Of a DNA stretch of 64,000 nt, positions 12,001 through 21,459 are shown piece by piece. The stretch is from Corbicula japonica (lineage: Eukaryota; Mollusca; Bivalvia; Venerida; Cyrenidae). Location of the stretch: assembly GCA_038501625.1 (NCBI GenBank), contig JAZAYU010000035.1, forward strand, positions 124,001-188,000, read 5' to 3'. Numbering within the stretch: position 1 is the stretch's first letter; every line of letters starts with the position of its first letter. The notes beneath the pieces were generated by a model. The model saw only the letters and a program-made list of their open reading frames with translations. It searched no databases and had not been told where the DNA came from. The position numbers and the translations under genes are program-made.

Positions 12001-15000
12001 CGCTCCCAAAAATCAACTAAAACAGTGCTAATGTTTTCTTAAAGTTAATTTAAGTATGGTTTAAGTATGGTTACTATATTATCTATTTTTGCTATGCTAA
12101 ATTTTTTAATATTATAATAAATATATTCTACTTGAATAACAAAAAATTGAGTTTCAGCGAATAAACAAACATAAGACAATGTGAAACTTGTAAACTCACC
12201 ATGTTGTTAATTATGATGTGATGATATGAATCGATCATGCCCTCTTGTAATGCCTGCATTAAAAAAAGAAACATTATAAACATAGCATATGTTAGTTCAG
12301 CTTTGTTTGTAATGTTTAGTTCGATAAGGAACCGTGTCAGAATAGTTATTTTACCGAGAAAAGAGCACTTGTCTAAACTCAACTGTTCATGAAAATTGTA
12401 TATATAATGACAACTTTTTGACAAATCTAATAAATGACAAAATTAAGCGTATCAAAATGAAAATAAACAACCACGAAGCATTTAATAACAATCACACAAG
12501 TTCTGTCCTCAAATGATAGAATTCTTTTGATCAGACAACATTCGTGCACCAGTTGTATATAATTATTGTATTTAATGAAATTAAAGTGTTTTTTTCTATT
12601 ATTTTTCTTATTCTGTAAAATGTCATAATATGCCATTCATTATCAAATAAAATATAATATGTTACCTATTATTAAACATCTATTTATTTCTAAATTTGTT
12701 TCTTTTGAGATACTAAACGATGCTAACCGATAATGATTGACAATGTTTAATTTACTAATTAAATATATTCTGACATGTTTTCATTTTTCTACATGTGTTT
12801 AATAAAAGACACTATGTCTACATTTAATGGAATGTTTCTTACTGTAATCTACAAAGACAAGTATGCATGACACACGTGCTTTTTGTGCTATATTTACTAA
12901 CATACAAGAAAATAAGTCACTGTCACTCTATGTTTGTCAAACGATAATCTAGCTAATACCTCTTTCAGCTGTAACGGTATGAAACAGATACATTTCGATA
13001 AAATACGAAGGTTCGCAAAGCAATTTAATAAGTTAGCCGTCAAAATGTGTAAAGACTTTCTAAATAACTATGTGCCAACAGAGAGAACACGTGAAACTCA
13101 TAAGTGCTATAATTGCTATAATTGCGGTAACTTATTTGGTACCCAAATATTTTTTTCAATTAAGAGATCAAACGGATTTACATTAAAACTAAGCAATATT
13201 TACCATTTTAAGGAAGACAGTGGTTTCAGTAATGTTGAGCTCTGCGACTATATGTCGCCAATGTTTTCTCTTGGCTTCTTTCAACACAGCTCTCATATTG
13301 TCCAAGTCCGCTTGCCGGACAATGACGGACATCTCGGAAGTTTCGTTGGTTGCGCGCAGTAAAGATTGCACTTTGAGTAAACCTGAAAAGTTTGCAATAC
13401 TTTGTACATACTCTATTTTAACTGAATTCACTAAAGTCATGATTATGAAATACGAGATAACGGTTAAAATATTTAGAAATTTACATATTCTTTATTACGT
13501 GGCACCATACAATACAGGAATAATTACAGATAAGATGAAGAGAAAAAAAAGAAACATGAAAATAAAGCAAAAAAAAAAAACAACAACAAAAATAAAGAAA
13601 AATATGAAAGCTAATTCCTGTTTTCTTTTTCACCGCGATAAAATTATCAGAGCGTCCTTGCCTTCAACTACTGTTATTGTTAATATCTAATTACTGTATA
13701 TTACAAATGCCGGAGAAACAAAATTCTAACCTACACTGTAAGGAACGACAAACAGAAGAACTAATACTTATATATGCTATATATTTATAACAATTCTGAA
13801 CATCATATTTATGTCAGTGTCATTTTTAGGCTTTTTAGACGAAAGCAATATGGGCATCGTTTTAACATCATCCTTACAAAATTGTTTTCCACACTCGCGA
13901 TCAACATTAATTAAGACCCATTCATACTGGGGTATCGCACATTACATATTAAGTAATATTTATTAATAATAACAATTTATGTAGGCTAAACATAATTTTA
14001 AGAAAAAAATAACAACCAAAATTCACTTATTTGAAAATAACGTTGTAAGCGCATCTCCCCTAAAAAGTGATGACATAATATATTGCACTTTTGAAGATAT
14101 ATGCTTTGTTTTTCGCACTTCGTGCAAGTTGTTCGTGATCCCATTCAATTGTTTTACCGCTAATGCTAGGTTAGAAATAAGTTAAAAAAAAAAACAAACA
14201 GAGACAATGCCATTATGGCGTGACTTTGTGAATAACGTCGAAAAAATTAATCATGTGCAATGCATGAGAGGTATTAAACTCAATGGAATGTGACAAATAA
14301 AAAGGATTGTTCAAAAAAGAGAAAATCGTTTGCGTGATGCATCATCTTCTTAATAGATGATATCTTGCTGGGAGTGAGGGCATAAATAGCGAACTATGGG
14401 ATTATCTGCGGCACGTCACGAAAAAATGTGCCTTTTATACATTTTAACATTTTGCCTCACCAAATTTTATATAGAACTTGTGGTTACATACTCTTTGCAC
14501 ATAATAAATATGTGATTTTTTAAAACTATTTTACATAAATAATGTTGGTGTTCCTCGAAATGCAAAATAAACAATACCTTGATGACGTCATTAAATGATT
14601 TGACGGGGATTGTTCGAAGACACCTTTTTCCCATGACATGTCCAACTTGTCTACAGGGGCATTTTTTAGAAATAATTTTAAAAATTAGTTTCATGATGCT
14701 ATTTTCAGTAAGCCTTTAATTGAAATTTGTTTTCTGTTTATACAACGGCATAAGACCCTTCTTCACAATTTTCGCGTTAGCAGTATATCTTGTTTGGCCG
14801 TCTTTAACCACTTGATTTCATAATGGATTGCCCCACCTCAGTCACGTGATTTCTCCTTTTGACAATAACTAACTACCAAAATGCGGCGAAAATCAACAGT
14901 TAGTCTTTAAGGATAGATAATACATCAAACAATTATTAAAACGTAGCCCATAAGCTACACCGCACTATATTTCTTTATTTTATAAATCTGAAAATAATTT

Positions 15001-18000
15001 TTGCAACTCCTTATTAATCTTATTAAGATATGAATTATTTACTTTGTCCCACTTTAAAATAAAAAGGCGAACATGAACAGTTCTATAGACTTTAAACACG
15101 GAAGATGGCGACTTTATGCTATCTTATTTATACTTTTTTCACAGAGTCGCAGGGTTGTTCTGGAAACTCACTTGGCGCGGTTAAAAAAATATTGACAGCG
15201 ATGGCGACGAATGATATTTAGCTATATTTAAATATATATATATTAAATTACCCAAATGGTCGCTGTATATGATAAGCATTTCGGACCAGCCGAATCGCTT
15301 GATGACGTCAAGGACGGCACGTGACAAAAGCTGTGTGTCTGGATGAAGGTTGATGGAATATGGTGACACTGGTACAGTGTTGGCGTCTACCCGCGTCTCA
15401 ATGTGGGGAATGTGAAGATTCGAACAGGCGGAACCAGTGAAAGCGGCAACGTCTTGATTTAAAGGACCGAATGTACAGATGGTGTGCTTGGCTATTTGAT
15501 CGCAGACTGTCAATAAACAAATCAATGAATTAACATGCTTAAAAACAATACCAGAACATGCACAAAATTAACGATAATGCACGAAATGGATCAATACAAT
15601 TACATGTATACAACATTGCAACATAATTTATTTCACGAACATATAAATGAAAAATACTGGGTCCTAAAAACAGTAACGTTAAGTCTTTGCGACTTGAAGA
15701 AATAAAAAAAGAGTAAAAATTAATCGTTTTTTATCAAGGGTATGTTCACCGTGACATTCAAAATTTGAAGCATTGTGTTAGAGTTTAAATGTGTGCTCTT
15801 TTTTCCCGTACGCCTTTGCGACGAAGTTGAATCTTGTGCGGCTTTCATTATATGGCGAAAAGCATTGCACCTGTGTTAAGACTTTTGGACTTTTAAGTGT
15901 CGGTGCGCTTTTATGTTGTGCCAAGAGTTCCTGTAAAACAATCCTTTCAATTATGAAGAGAGAAATTAACATTTATATTATTTTGTCATCTAAATACGTG
16001 ATGATGGTATTCAAGGTCAAACGCAATTTTACAAATTTATCATACTGTACACATTTGTTAGACAAAAGAACCTATAGTATTGTCAGTATAAATTAACTCA
16101 TTTGGGCATTGAAGTTTTGTGTTGGGTCCTAAAAACAGTAAAGTATAGTCTTTGCGACTTGAAGAGATAAAAAAGAAGTGAAAATAAATCGTTTTTTATC
16201 AATGGTATGTTCACTGTGACATAAAAACAGGCAGATGAGTAATTAATTTTGTTGTAAAATAAACTTTTGTATTTCAAATCTTTTAAGCGTTGTTCTGGAA
16301 TATATTTTTCTTATTAAAACACAGACACATTTATTTTGATGATTTAACACTAACAGACACACTTTGTAAATGTAGATCCGGGCTATCCGATCAACCTTTT
16401 TTGGGGTTGTCCCGGTTAGCTCAATTGGTTGCGTCGCACGAATTGCAGGGATTGGCGCTGTCGCCGTGATGGTGCGGGTTCGCTCCCAACTAGAAGCACT
16501 ATCATTTGTATATGTAGAGCTCCAATGATAAAATGAGATGAGAAGGGAAAGTTTTGAGAGTCACAGAACACGAAAATACTGCAGGTTCGGTTTGATATAT
16601 TCATGGACAGTAAAGGATTGCCTATCTCCTGGCCACGGTGTTTAACATAAGAGCTCATTTAATTATAATACCAAGTAAACAACAGTAACATCCAAAGAAT
16701 ATGCATAAAAAAGCAGCAATACGAACTTCTGTTAAATTTGAATCAAACTGACTAGCTTGTCCTAGCGTACTCTTTAAAATTGTTAAAACCCCAAAACAGG
16801 ACCCAAGATCATAAAACTAAGTTTTGAGATCAGTCTCAAATCTTAAGAGACTGGTCGCCATTTCAGCCAATCAGATGCTTGAGATTTGAGACTGATCTCC
16901 AGATTTAGTTTTATGATCTTGGGCACAGTTATGTTTATGCCAAATAAACTTAAAACTGTTTGCACTTGTCACGTTTTATTATATTTTTCTGGATGATTGC
17001 ATTTGAAATCAAACTAAATCAAATGTTTTAATGAAAATATTATCAATATTAGTTATGAAAATTTCAAATCACAAAACAATATGGGAATAAATTGAATTAT
17101 TACCCACAGAGCTTTGTTCGAAATATAAATGTGAACTTAATACAAACAGTCATATTTACATGCAACCAATGAATTACCGATGTTCAGGGATTTTGTCATT
17201 AAGGCAGTCGTTGATCGCTGTAACAAAATGGCTGGACAGCAAATAACGAAGAAATTCGGTCTTACCTAAAAGTCCGTACAATGTTGTTCGGCGAAAGAGT
17301 ATTTTTCCGAAATAATTCGTGTTTATGAGTGTGTTAAGGTGTTTTATGAGATGATCATAGACAAAAAAGAAATGTGACTGTGGGATCTATCGACAAAAGC
17401 AGTTAAATCAGTTGGATCGATTTAAGCAAGGTGTGACAAAATGTATTGAAAACAACAAAATTAATTCGAAATGATGTTAGATTTACAGTACTTGTACGTG
17501 ATATAACACGCATTGTCGATTTTTTCCAGTGAACAGTTAGTTTGTTTAAAAGAAAATCTTAAAAGTTTCCGAGAACAAATCTTCCGTGTTGAAACTGCCA
17601 AGAAGTTGGTTATACTGTTCCCGAAGTATGACCAAACATTTTGCCAATGTTGTCACAGGTGATTAAACCTGGATGCACATATTGAAACATTAAGAAAGGT
17701 TGAGAACAAAATATTGGCCGCAAGACATGACAAAAGGCCAATAAATGCAATACGCAAAACGTAAAATACAGAAATGGTTTGTATGCCATAATATTCTCTA
17801 GCGATGTCATCTTAAAACAGATCTCAGTAAAAACGAGACCGAAATTTATGCTGTGAAATTGTACTGAAACAGGTAAAACTAAGAGAAACGTTGCCAATTT
17901 TCAAACATGTTCCATTGTTACATGTCAATATTCAAGCGCACATCTCAAGCTAAGTATGGTTTGATACTTTTTGAAGTCGACAAACCATACGAAGCTACCA

Positions 18001-21000
18001 CATCCTCCTTATTTTCCAGACTTTGCACCTTACACAGGGACTTCTAATATTGACAAATTTACGTGTACTCTACAAGTCACAAATATCGATCTCTTCTGTA
18101 AGTCTTTGGTTCATATACGCAAGGTCATGCTAACGTGACGCTTCCCTAACTAAATTTATGCATTTGTAACCATAAGTGTGGATAAAATTTAAACAAACTG
18201 CTTGTTTCGATTAGTATTCGATGGCAAAAAATTATAATACACAAAAAAAGTTGAAGAGGGAAATGTGGCACTTCTCTCGTGATTTGTTTGCAAAACCTGT
18301 CCTTGAAAAAACATTTTACCAGTTCTTTTGAAGAATAAATTAAACTTATTTCAAAACCAGATAGCCCGCAGTCATTGCTTCACGGTATTTACGCTGAATT
18401 ACATACTGTCTTTGTAATAAGCAAAATTTGAACTGAATGGTTTTTCGATGTAACAGTTAAAACTGCTTTTAGAACACCACAAGAAACTTATTATTCATGC
18501 CAAATTTCTTTTAAAAGAGTTGTTTTTGGAAATATCTATATTTTATAGCCCGCCACACAATAACCTATACACAAGTTCTTCAGACCATAAAAATCGAAAC
18601 TTTAGACATGATTTTTGATTTATTGTAATTGCATTTAGGTTTGCATCGATATAAATATTTATATTAGGATATCAAAAGTATGCCGTGAAAGAGAGCGGAA
18701 ATTTAAAGGGAATGGGATAAAATTTCTTACTCCTTTAGCAATACATATAATTGAATTTAGAAGAACAGAATTATCACTCCATTCCGGTGACACTGTACAA
18801 ATTGTTCATGTATGACCCATTTTAATTAAGAAGACAAATCATTATTGTAATGCTTGATTAAATATACCGATCTTTTTTTAAACAAGCCTGTTTTGCGTAT
18901 GTAACAAAAATAATCCTTTGAAGCGATTAATTTATTTTGTCTAAAGTTTATGGCAAAGAAGATTGGTTTATATGACAGATACAAATATATAGAGTCATTT
19001 ACAAGAATTATATTGGTGTCAGCAAAACCTTTATAGAAATTAACATCCCTTTTTTACTAGTATAACATCTGTTTTATTTTAGCTTTGGTTTTACTGGCGG
19101 TCTTTAAAAAATTATACGGCGCAACAACAACATTGGTACCTATATTTATTTATTTATTGGTATTTTTATACAGAGCTTATGCTTGTTGTAATTCATCAAA
19201 CGTCAAATATATTTCTGTATTTATTTAAAATAAGCGGATATCTTTTAATGTTTCCTTTTTACAGTGTTGCTTAGTTGCAGCTCATCTTTCGCACAACATA
19301 CTTGAGACAAGTCACCAATCTTAAGCATTTTATCGGCTGAAATTGAAACTGTTCTCCATTTCAACCAATCAGATGTTTGATTCAGAGTTCATTCTCGTCG
19401 CATCTTTGATATATTTATAGTTAGAGAAATCAGTTCAGACACTTAATTGAACAAGATCTTCCGGGTGATTTAATTCCGAAAATCGCATCCAGACTTTTAC
19501 ATCATTGTGTATTATCTGGACAATAATTATTGCAACTGTCATAAACCACGCATATAATAACATTATTATTCGGGGCACGTCACGGGAAAAGGTACCTTCG
19601 GACAGTTTGTGTCAGTCCTGAAATGACGTCATAATGCTGAGCAGACGACATTACTTGTGCATCTTACAATAAAATACCATTTAATTGTCAAAATATGTAA
19701 CAAAAACACTTTAAGTTATGAGAAAACAATAGATAAATATAAGTTCTTTCTGAAAATCGTAACAATTAAAATTTCGAAAAATATAACCAAAGACACCTAT
19801 TCCCATGCTGTGGCATATTATATATAAAAAACGGTAAAAATACATTCATACACTTAACTAATATCATTCCGTCAACAGCAGACTTATGTCTACATAGCAT
19901 GCAGGCCATAATGCGATTCGTTTTCTCAAATTTCATTTGCCATAATACCAGCTCCATTGCAAAGAATAAAGATAGGCATATGTATTTTCAGACACATTCG
20001 GTTTAAAGCAATCACAGACAGTCATGTTAGAAAACATTTCCCCGCAAATAACATCTATTAGGTGATTTTTGACAGCCAATTTCCTCAAACATGACATTAT
20101 CCAGGCAACAACATCAGATAGGGCTGCAAGAAATTCCTAAATTAGCTATTACCCACAATGCTCAAAGACGCTTAAGCACCGCTTTCTTCAGTAACCGGTG
20201 TTCATAATTGTCTCATCATCTACAATTCGGAACAAGACGGAACAATTCGATATATTTTACTGTAACAAGCTGTCATTTATGTCCTTATTGTGAATAATTG
20301 CTTTCAATTTCATATGTAATTCTCGGGAAACACTAAATCTATGTTCTGTTTTATTGGATGAAGATCAACATGCCTAGTAAACGTCACGCTATCTGAGATA
20401 TTTCGATGTAACATCACACTTGTTGTTTACATGTACTACTGTAAAAGAAGTTTCGGAGCTTTGAATATTTCGGTCATCAAAATTAAATCACGCTTCACGA
20501 CGATTGCAGCAAACGGAGGTCTTCTGCGGTGAGCACCACCTACGAGCACCCCTTTATGATCCGCAGCTATCGCGAACCGCATTTCTTAGACGACTACCAC
20601 GCAAGTGGAATTCTGATATGGAAATCGTCTTGCGCTCCCGGAAGAGTCATATCAGCAGGAATATTGTCACCAAAAATGATAGGTTAAAAAGCATTCGAGA
20701 TTTTTCGGATAAGGGTATCTAATTTATGTAATGTAAGAAATTTGAGGATCACCTATCGTTTACAGTGATAATACTCTGTCTGATATGGAAGCTCGGAAGT
20801 TGCTGATATTATTGTTTTGGGAGCGAAAGATGAGTTCCATATCAGAATTCCCCCCGGTGTGATTACGCCGCAATTACACTCACCATGCATTGATGAGCAC
20901 GGCTACAAATACGCATGATACGCGTATTATTATTTTGGCACGACTTGTTTTCTTTTATGACGGCGGCTACCAAACCGTCTTTGTGTTGATCGGTTTCATG

Positions 21001-21459
21001 AATTAAAATATACGTTAACCAGTTTTAACCAGAAAACACGCTTTTGCCGACTAAGACATTTTCATTGTCGAATTGTCGTAAAACATCGTTTAGTTGTTTA
21101 ATCTATGAGGATTATTGATCATTATTCAGTATCAAGAGCCAGTTTATTTTTACTTACAGTATATGTCTGTTTAGTGCGTTCATAAAATCTTAATGATCAA
21201 GAACAACAAATAACATTTTGGTGATCTTCACCAGCAATACAGTATATTATTTAAAACACGAATGCAAAAATAAAACTAACTAATGTCAATATAATCTGCT
21301 TACCCTTTCTGGAAGCATCAAAACGGTTCAGAATTGGAAGAAGTTGGATGTCATACAACAGCTGAAAACTCTTTAGAAGCCTTTCGTGGGTGACCTTATA
21401 TACACCATATTTAAAAGCATTGATCACATTCAGCGCTTCGTCATCACCAAACAGTCCTC
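1..21459 (-). CDS. Grik-like: Kainate-type ionotropic glutamate receptor subunit (12 exons, partial at both ends)
   Basis: Encodes a glutamate-gated cation channel subunit that acts at the plasma membrane, normally as a tetramer. Twelve exons join with GT/AG sites and compatible phases into one frame of about 750 residues. Amino-terminal domain: exons 1 to 6, about residues 1-320. S1 of the ligand-binding domain: exons 7 to 9 and the start of exon 10, with the binding-tyrosine context NERYEGF and the binding arginine in SYERE. M1 lies near residues 511-534. The pore loop contains TLMQQGSD, with Gln at the Q/R site. M3 contains [16 protein letters not shown]2 contains GGST and YLMEST, which hold the ligand-contacting Ser/Thr and Glu. 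The QRNCNL and SKGYG motifs and overall similarity favour the kainate over the AMPA or NMDA class. Window-edge truncation removes M4 and the C-tail; the signal peptide exon was not found. I see no stop or frameshift, so this looks like a live gene. Which kainate paralogue it is cannot be told. Confidence 0.95.
83..1635 (-). other. Intron between exons 11 and 12
   Basis: 1.55 kb of AT-rich DNA. Nothing beyond short simple-sequence tracts (TA/TTTA near 174-196) was recognised. Confidence 0.8.
1636..1864 (-). CDS. Grik-like: Receptor exon 11: ligand-binding S2
   Basis: Acceptor GCGTTTTAG, donor GTAAGT, 76 codons plus one base. It reads [17 protein letters not shown], then [40 protein letters not shown] and YGIATPMG. 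Glu in YLMEST is the ligand amino-group contact of the family. QRNCNL followed by SKGYG is strongly kainate-like. Confidence 0.97.
1865..2593 (-). other. Intron between exons 10 and 11
   Basis: 729 bases of AT-rich DNA. I see no repeat or coding signal. Because it lies just downstream of the Q/R-site exon, any editing-complementary sequence would be looked for here, but none was identified by eye. Confidence 0.75.
2594..3154 (-). CDS. Grik-like: Receptor exon 10: end of S1, M1, pore loop, M3, start of S2
   Basis: Acceptor TTTTTCAG, donor GTATGT, 187 codons in phase 0. The order is [20 protein letters not shown] (end of S1), M1 ([17 protein letters not shown]), an extracellular/pore segment with [21 protein letters not shown]3 ([20 protein letters not shown]), then [16 protein letters not shown] and [14 protein letters not shown]. 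The Q/R site codon is CAG at 2816-2818. The usual Pro in the APLT ligand-contact motif is Ala here (AALT), while the following Thr and Arg are kept. Confidence 0.98.
3326..3622. mobile_element. Small TIR element (297 bp)
   Basis: Perfect 27-bp inverted repeats at 3326-3352 and 3596-3622 (AGTTAAGGGCTTACCACACT and onward). The interior (about 3380-3580) aligns with one arm of the larger foldback at 9126-9807, including a shared AACTTTGCAC and the TCACAAAAAC stretch. No protein is encoded. A non-autonomous DNA transposon is the simplest reading. Confidence 0.8.
5015..5097 (+). repeat. R2 dispersed repeat, fragment
   Basis: Contains the family's signature GCATATCAGGAATCGCCAC-like lead (diverged, as ATGGATATCAGAAACGG), then GCCTCCCCACACAGCC and a purine run ending GAGAGCATG. 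The downstream half of R2 is absent. Confidence 0.6.
6435..6487 (-). repeat. R4 dispersed repeat, intronic copy
   Basis: On the minus strand it reads TGAATGTACGGGGAGACTTT and TTATAGCCGC, nearly identical to the copy at 24304. It lies in the intron between receptor exons 9 and 10. Confidence 0.65.
6794..7006 (-). CDS. Grik-like: Receptor exon 9: ligand-binding S1
   Basis: Acceptor TATATCTAG, donor GTGAGT, 71 codons in phase 0. It reads [10 protein letters not shown], then [26 protein letters not shown] and [12 protein letters not shown]. The Tyr in NERYEGF corresponds to the tyrosine stacking over bound glutamate in AMPA and kainate receptors. Joined to exon 10 it gives LIDRRADLAV, aligning with LIDHKADLAV. 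Confidence 0.96.
7219..7320 (-). CDS. Grik-like: Receptor exon 8: linker into S1
   Basis: Acceptor ATATTTCAG, donor GTTAGT, 34 codons in phase 0. It reads [14 protein letters not shown], ending [10 protein letters not shown], which matches the strand SLIVTTxLEEP that opens the ligand-binding domain. The intron to exon 9 is only 212 bases, the shortest in the gene. Confidence 0.93.
7321..8590 (-). other. Intron between exons 7 and 8
   Basis: 1.27 kb, AT-rich. No repeat family or coding signal recognised. The open frames here are short and lack splice-compatible similarity to the receptor. Confidence 0.75.
8591..8692 (-). CDS. Grik-like: Receptor exon 7: end of amino-terminal domain
   Basis: Acceptor CTGGTTTCAG, donor GTATGT, 34 codons in phase 0. 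It reads [20 protein letters not shown], the conserved GLTGxIxFxxGxRxNF block, then [13 protein letters not shown], which leads into the W of the next exon (pattern ELxxxGLxKVGxW). Confidence 0.95.
8834..9079 (+). mobile_element. tRNA-derived SINE with 13-bp target-site duplication
   Basis: Insert 8847-9066 flanked by ACCCTTGTTCGTC at 8834-8846 and 9067-9079. The head has a pol III A-box-like TGGTCTAGGGG near 8864, an anticodon-like stem-loop TCGGA/CTACAGA/TCCGA at 8882-8898 and a B-box GGTTCGAGTCC at 8907-8917. The body follows, and the 3' end is AT-rich with AAATAAATAAG. The acceptor stem does not pair, so it is a SINE and not a functional tRNA gene. It lies in the intron between exons 6 and 7, antisense to the receptor. 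Confidence 0.85.
9126..9807. mobile_element. Long-armed foldback element (682 bp)
   Basis: Arms at about 9126-9372 and 9547-9807 are inverted copies of each other, roughly 245 bp each with some divergence, separated by about 175 bp. Ends read TTAAGGTATTGCGC and GCGCAATACCTTAA. No protein is encoded. It lies in the same intron as the SINE at 8847. Shares sequence with 3326-3622. Confidence 0.8.
10087..10239 (-). CDS. Grik-like: Receptor exon 6: amino-terminal domain
   Basis: Acceptor CTCATTTCAG, donor GTCTGT (a weaker donor), 51 codons in phase 0. It contains [15 protein letters not shown], the family's ALxYDAVYxVA helix, then Cys and [15 protein letters not shown], matching the PWxxGxxLxNxLR segment just before S1. 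The donor lacks the common A at +3, but it is the only one that keeps the frame into VEVNGLTG. Confidence 0.92.
10240..11494 (-). other. Intron between exons 5 and 6
   Basis: 1.26 kb of AT-rich sequence without a recognised repeat or coding signal. Confidence 0.75.
11495..11659 (-). CDS. Grik-like: Receptor exon 5: amino-terminal domain
   Basis: Acceptor TTTGTTCCAG, donor GTAAGC, 55 codons in phase 0. It reads [20 protein letters not shown], the counterpart of [21 protein letters not shown] in vertebrate kainate subunits, followed by a more divergent stretch ending NGSSLS. NLT is a potential N-glycosylation sequon. Confidence 0.95.
11660..12199 (-). other. Intron between exons 4 and 5, with R2 fragment
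   Basis: 540 bases. An R2-repeat fragment on the minus strand lies at about 11776-11862: CATGCTCTCTCTTCC, GCTGCGTGGGGAGGCTGTG, then CGATTCCTGATATGCG. Otherwise AT-rich. Confidence 0.7.
12200..12253 (-). CDS. Grik-like: Receptor exon 4: 18-codon micro-exon
   Basis: Acceptor TTTAATGCAG, donor GTGAGT, 54 bases, phase 0 on both sides. It reads [18 protein letters not shown], matching the conserved A(M)xxGMMxEYYHxI segment of kainate and AMPA amino-terminal domains. It was found by joining the neighbouring exons, since it is too short to stand out alone. Confidence 0.92.
12254..13203 (-). other. Intron between exons 3 and 4
   Basis: 950 bases, strongly AT-rich. Nothing recognised. Open frames in it do not match the receptor. 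Confidence 0.75.
13204..13382 (-). CDS. Grik-like: Receptor exon 3: amino-terminal domain
   Basis: Acceptor ACTTTTCAG, donor GTAAAT. Two bases plus 59 codons; the split Gly codon joins DHLG of exon 2 to [10 protein letters not shown], the equivalent of GLIRLQELIKA in known subunits. It continues through [20 protein letters not shown] to [17 protein letters not shown]. Phase 1 in and phase 0 out are consistent with both neighbours. Confidence 0.93.
13383..15251 (-). other. Intron between exons 2 and 3
   Basis: 1.87 kb. Contains a purine/A-rich tract near 13540-13610 and the CRE-bearing MITE at 14410-14643. The rest is AT-rich and unassigned. Confidence 0.8.
14410..14643 (-). mobile_element. 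MITE family B (CRE-bearing), copy 1
   Basis: Terminal inverted repeats: GGCACGTCACGAAAAAATGTG at the left (diverged) and ACCTTTTTCCCATGACATGTCC at the right. It is in the opposite orientation to the other three copies. It carries the palindrome TGACGTCA at 14583-14590. 234 bp, non-coding. Confidence 0.8.
15252..15506 (-). CDS. Grik-like: Receptor exon 2: amino-terminal domain
   Basis: Acceptor TTGACAG, donor GTAATT. The exon starts with two bases that complete a Val codon with exon 1, carries 84 codons, and ends with one base. It reads [17 protein letters not shown], then a run including HIPHIETRV, then [19 protein letters not shown]. These match the family motifs CDQLA...FGPSHS, VPHIQTRW and the FxW...VYDDSTGL strand. 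It is separated from exon 1 by the largest intron seen, 5.8 kb. Confidence 0.95.
15656..16230 (+). repeat. Local direct duplication (two units of about 108 bp)
   Basis: Units at 15656-15765 and 16123-16230 share GGGTCCTAAAAACAGTAA, TCTTTGCGACTTGAAGA and AATCGTTTTTTATCAA with a few substitutions, 467 bases apart. No tRNA or coding content. Confidence 0.8.
16380..16650 (+). mobile_element. tRNA-headed SINE, second family
   Basis: A-box-like TAGCTCAATTGG at 16417-16428 and B-box GGTTCGCTCCC at 16477-16487. The spacing is too long for a plain tRNA and the acceptor stem does not pair. The downstream part (about 16540-16620) contains a diverged version of the R1 segment GAAAATATTGCAGGCTCGG. The head recurs, truncated, at 43228-43308. 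Confidence 0.65.
16802..16923. mobile_element. MITE family A (CCAAT palindrome), copy 1
   Basis: Ends CCCAAGATCATAAAACTAA and the exact complement TTAGTTTTATGATCTTGGG. The arms pair over most of the 122 bp, but the left arm lacks the central segment present in the right. The right arm carries AGCCAATCAG near 16866. Confidence 0.85.
19572..19814 (+). mobile_element. MITE family B (CRE-bearing), copy 2
   Basis: Left end GGGGCACGTCACGGGAAAAG, right end diverged (CACCTATTCCCATGCTGTGG). TGACGTCA is at 19624-19631. About 243 bp, non-coding, in the intron between exons 1 and 2. Confidence 0.8.
20607..20851. mobile_element. TIR element (245 bp)
   Basis: Inverted ends GGAATTCTGATATGGAA and TTCCATATCAGAATTCC, extending imperfectly to GCGCTCCC and GGGAGCGA (about 33 bp arms). 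Interior non-coding. Likely a MITE unrelated to families A and B. Confidence 0.75.
21304..21459 (-). CDS. Grik-like: Receptor exon 1 of those seen: start of amino-terminal domain
   Basis: Begins after an acceptor TTTCCAG at 21460 and ends at donor GTAAGC. Two bases complete a split codon from a missing upstream exon, then 51 codons, then one base. It reads [18 protein letters not shown] and continues to LNRFDASRK, matching the first strand and helix of the bilobed periplasmic-binding-protein-like domain (family pattern GGIF...AFKFAV...FEASRRACDQ). No Met or signal peptide is present, so at least one more 5' exon must exist upstream. Confidence 0.9.

Larger units (their letters stand above)
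15507..21303 (-). other. Large intron between exons 1 and 2
   Basis: 5.8 kb intron holding the duplicated unit at 15656/16123, a tRNA-headed SINE (16380-16650), MITE-A copy (16802-16923), a decayed MITE-A-like stretch (about 19350-19400, with CAACCAATCAGATG), MITE-B copy (19572-19814) and a TIR element (20607-20851). About 16930-19340 shows nothing recognisable. Confidence 0.8.

Noticed and set aside
12934..13690. Plus-strand open frames over receptor exon 3
   Set aside because: They are shadows of the minus-strand exon and run into A-rich low-complexity DNA.
15302..15312. A CRE (TGACGTCA) as a regulatory site in receptor exon 2
   Set aside because: It falls in conserved coding sequence, outside any MITE, and a chance octamer there is plausible.
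1..21459. The receptor being a pseudogene or retrocopy
   Set aside because: All twelve exons are open, splice sites are canonical, and the catalytic-like ligand contacts and M3 motif are intact. Introns rule out a retrocopy.
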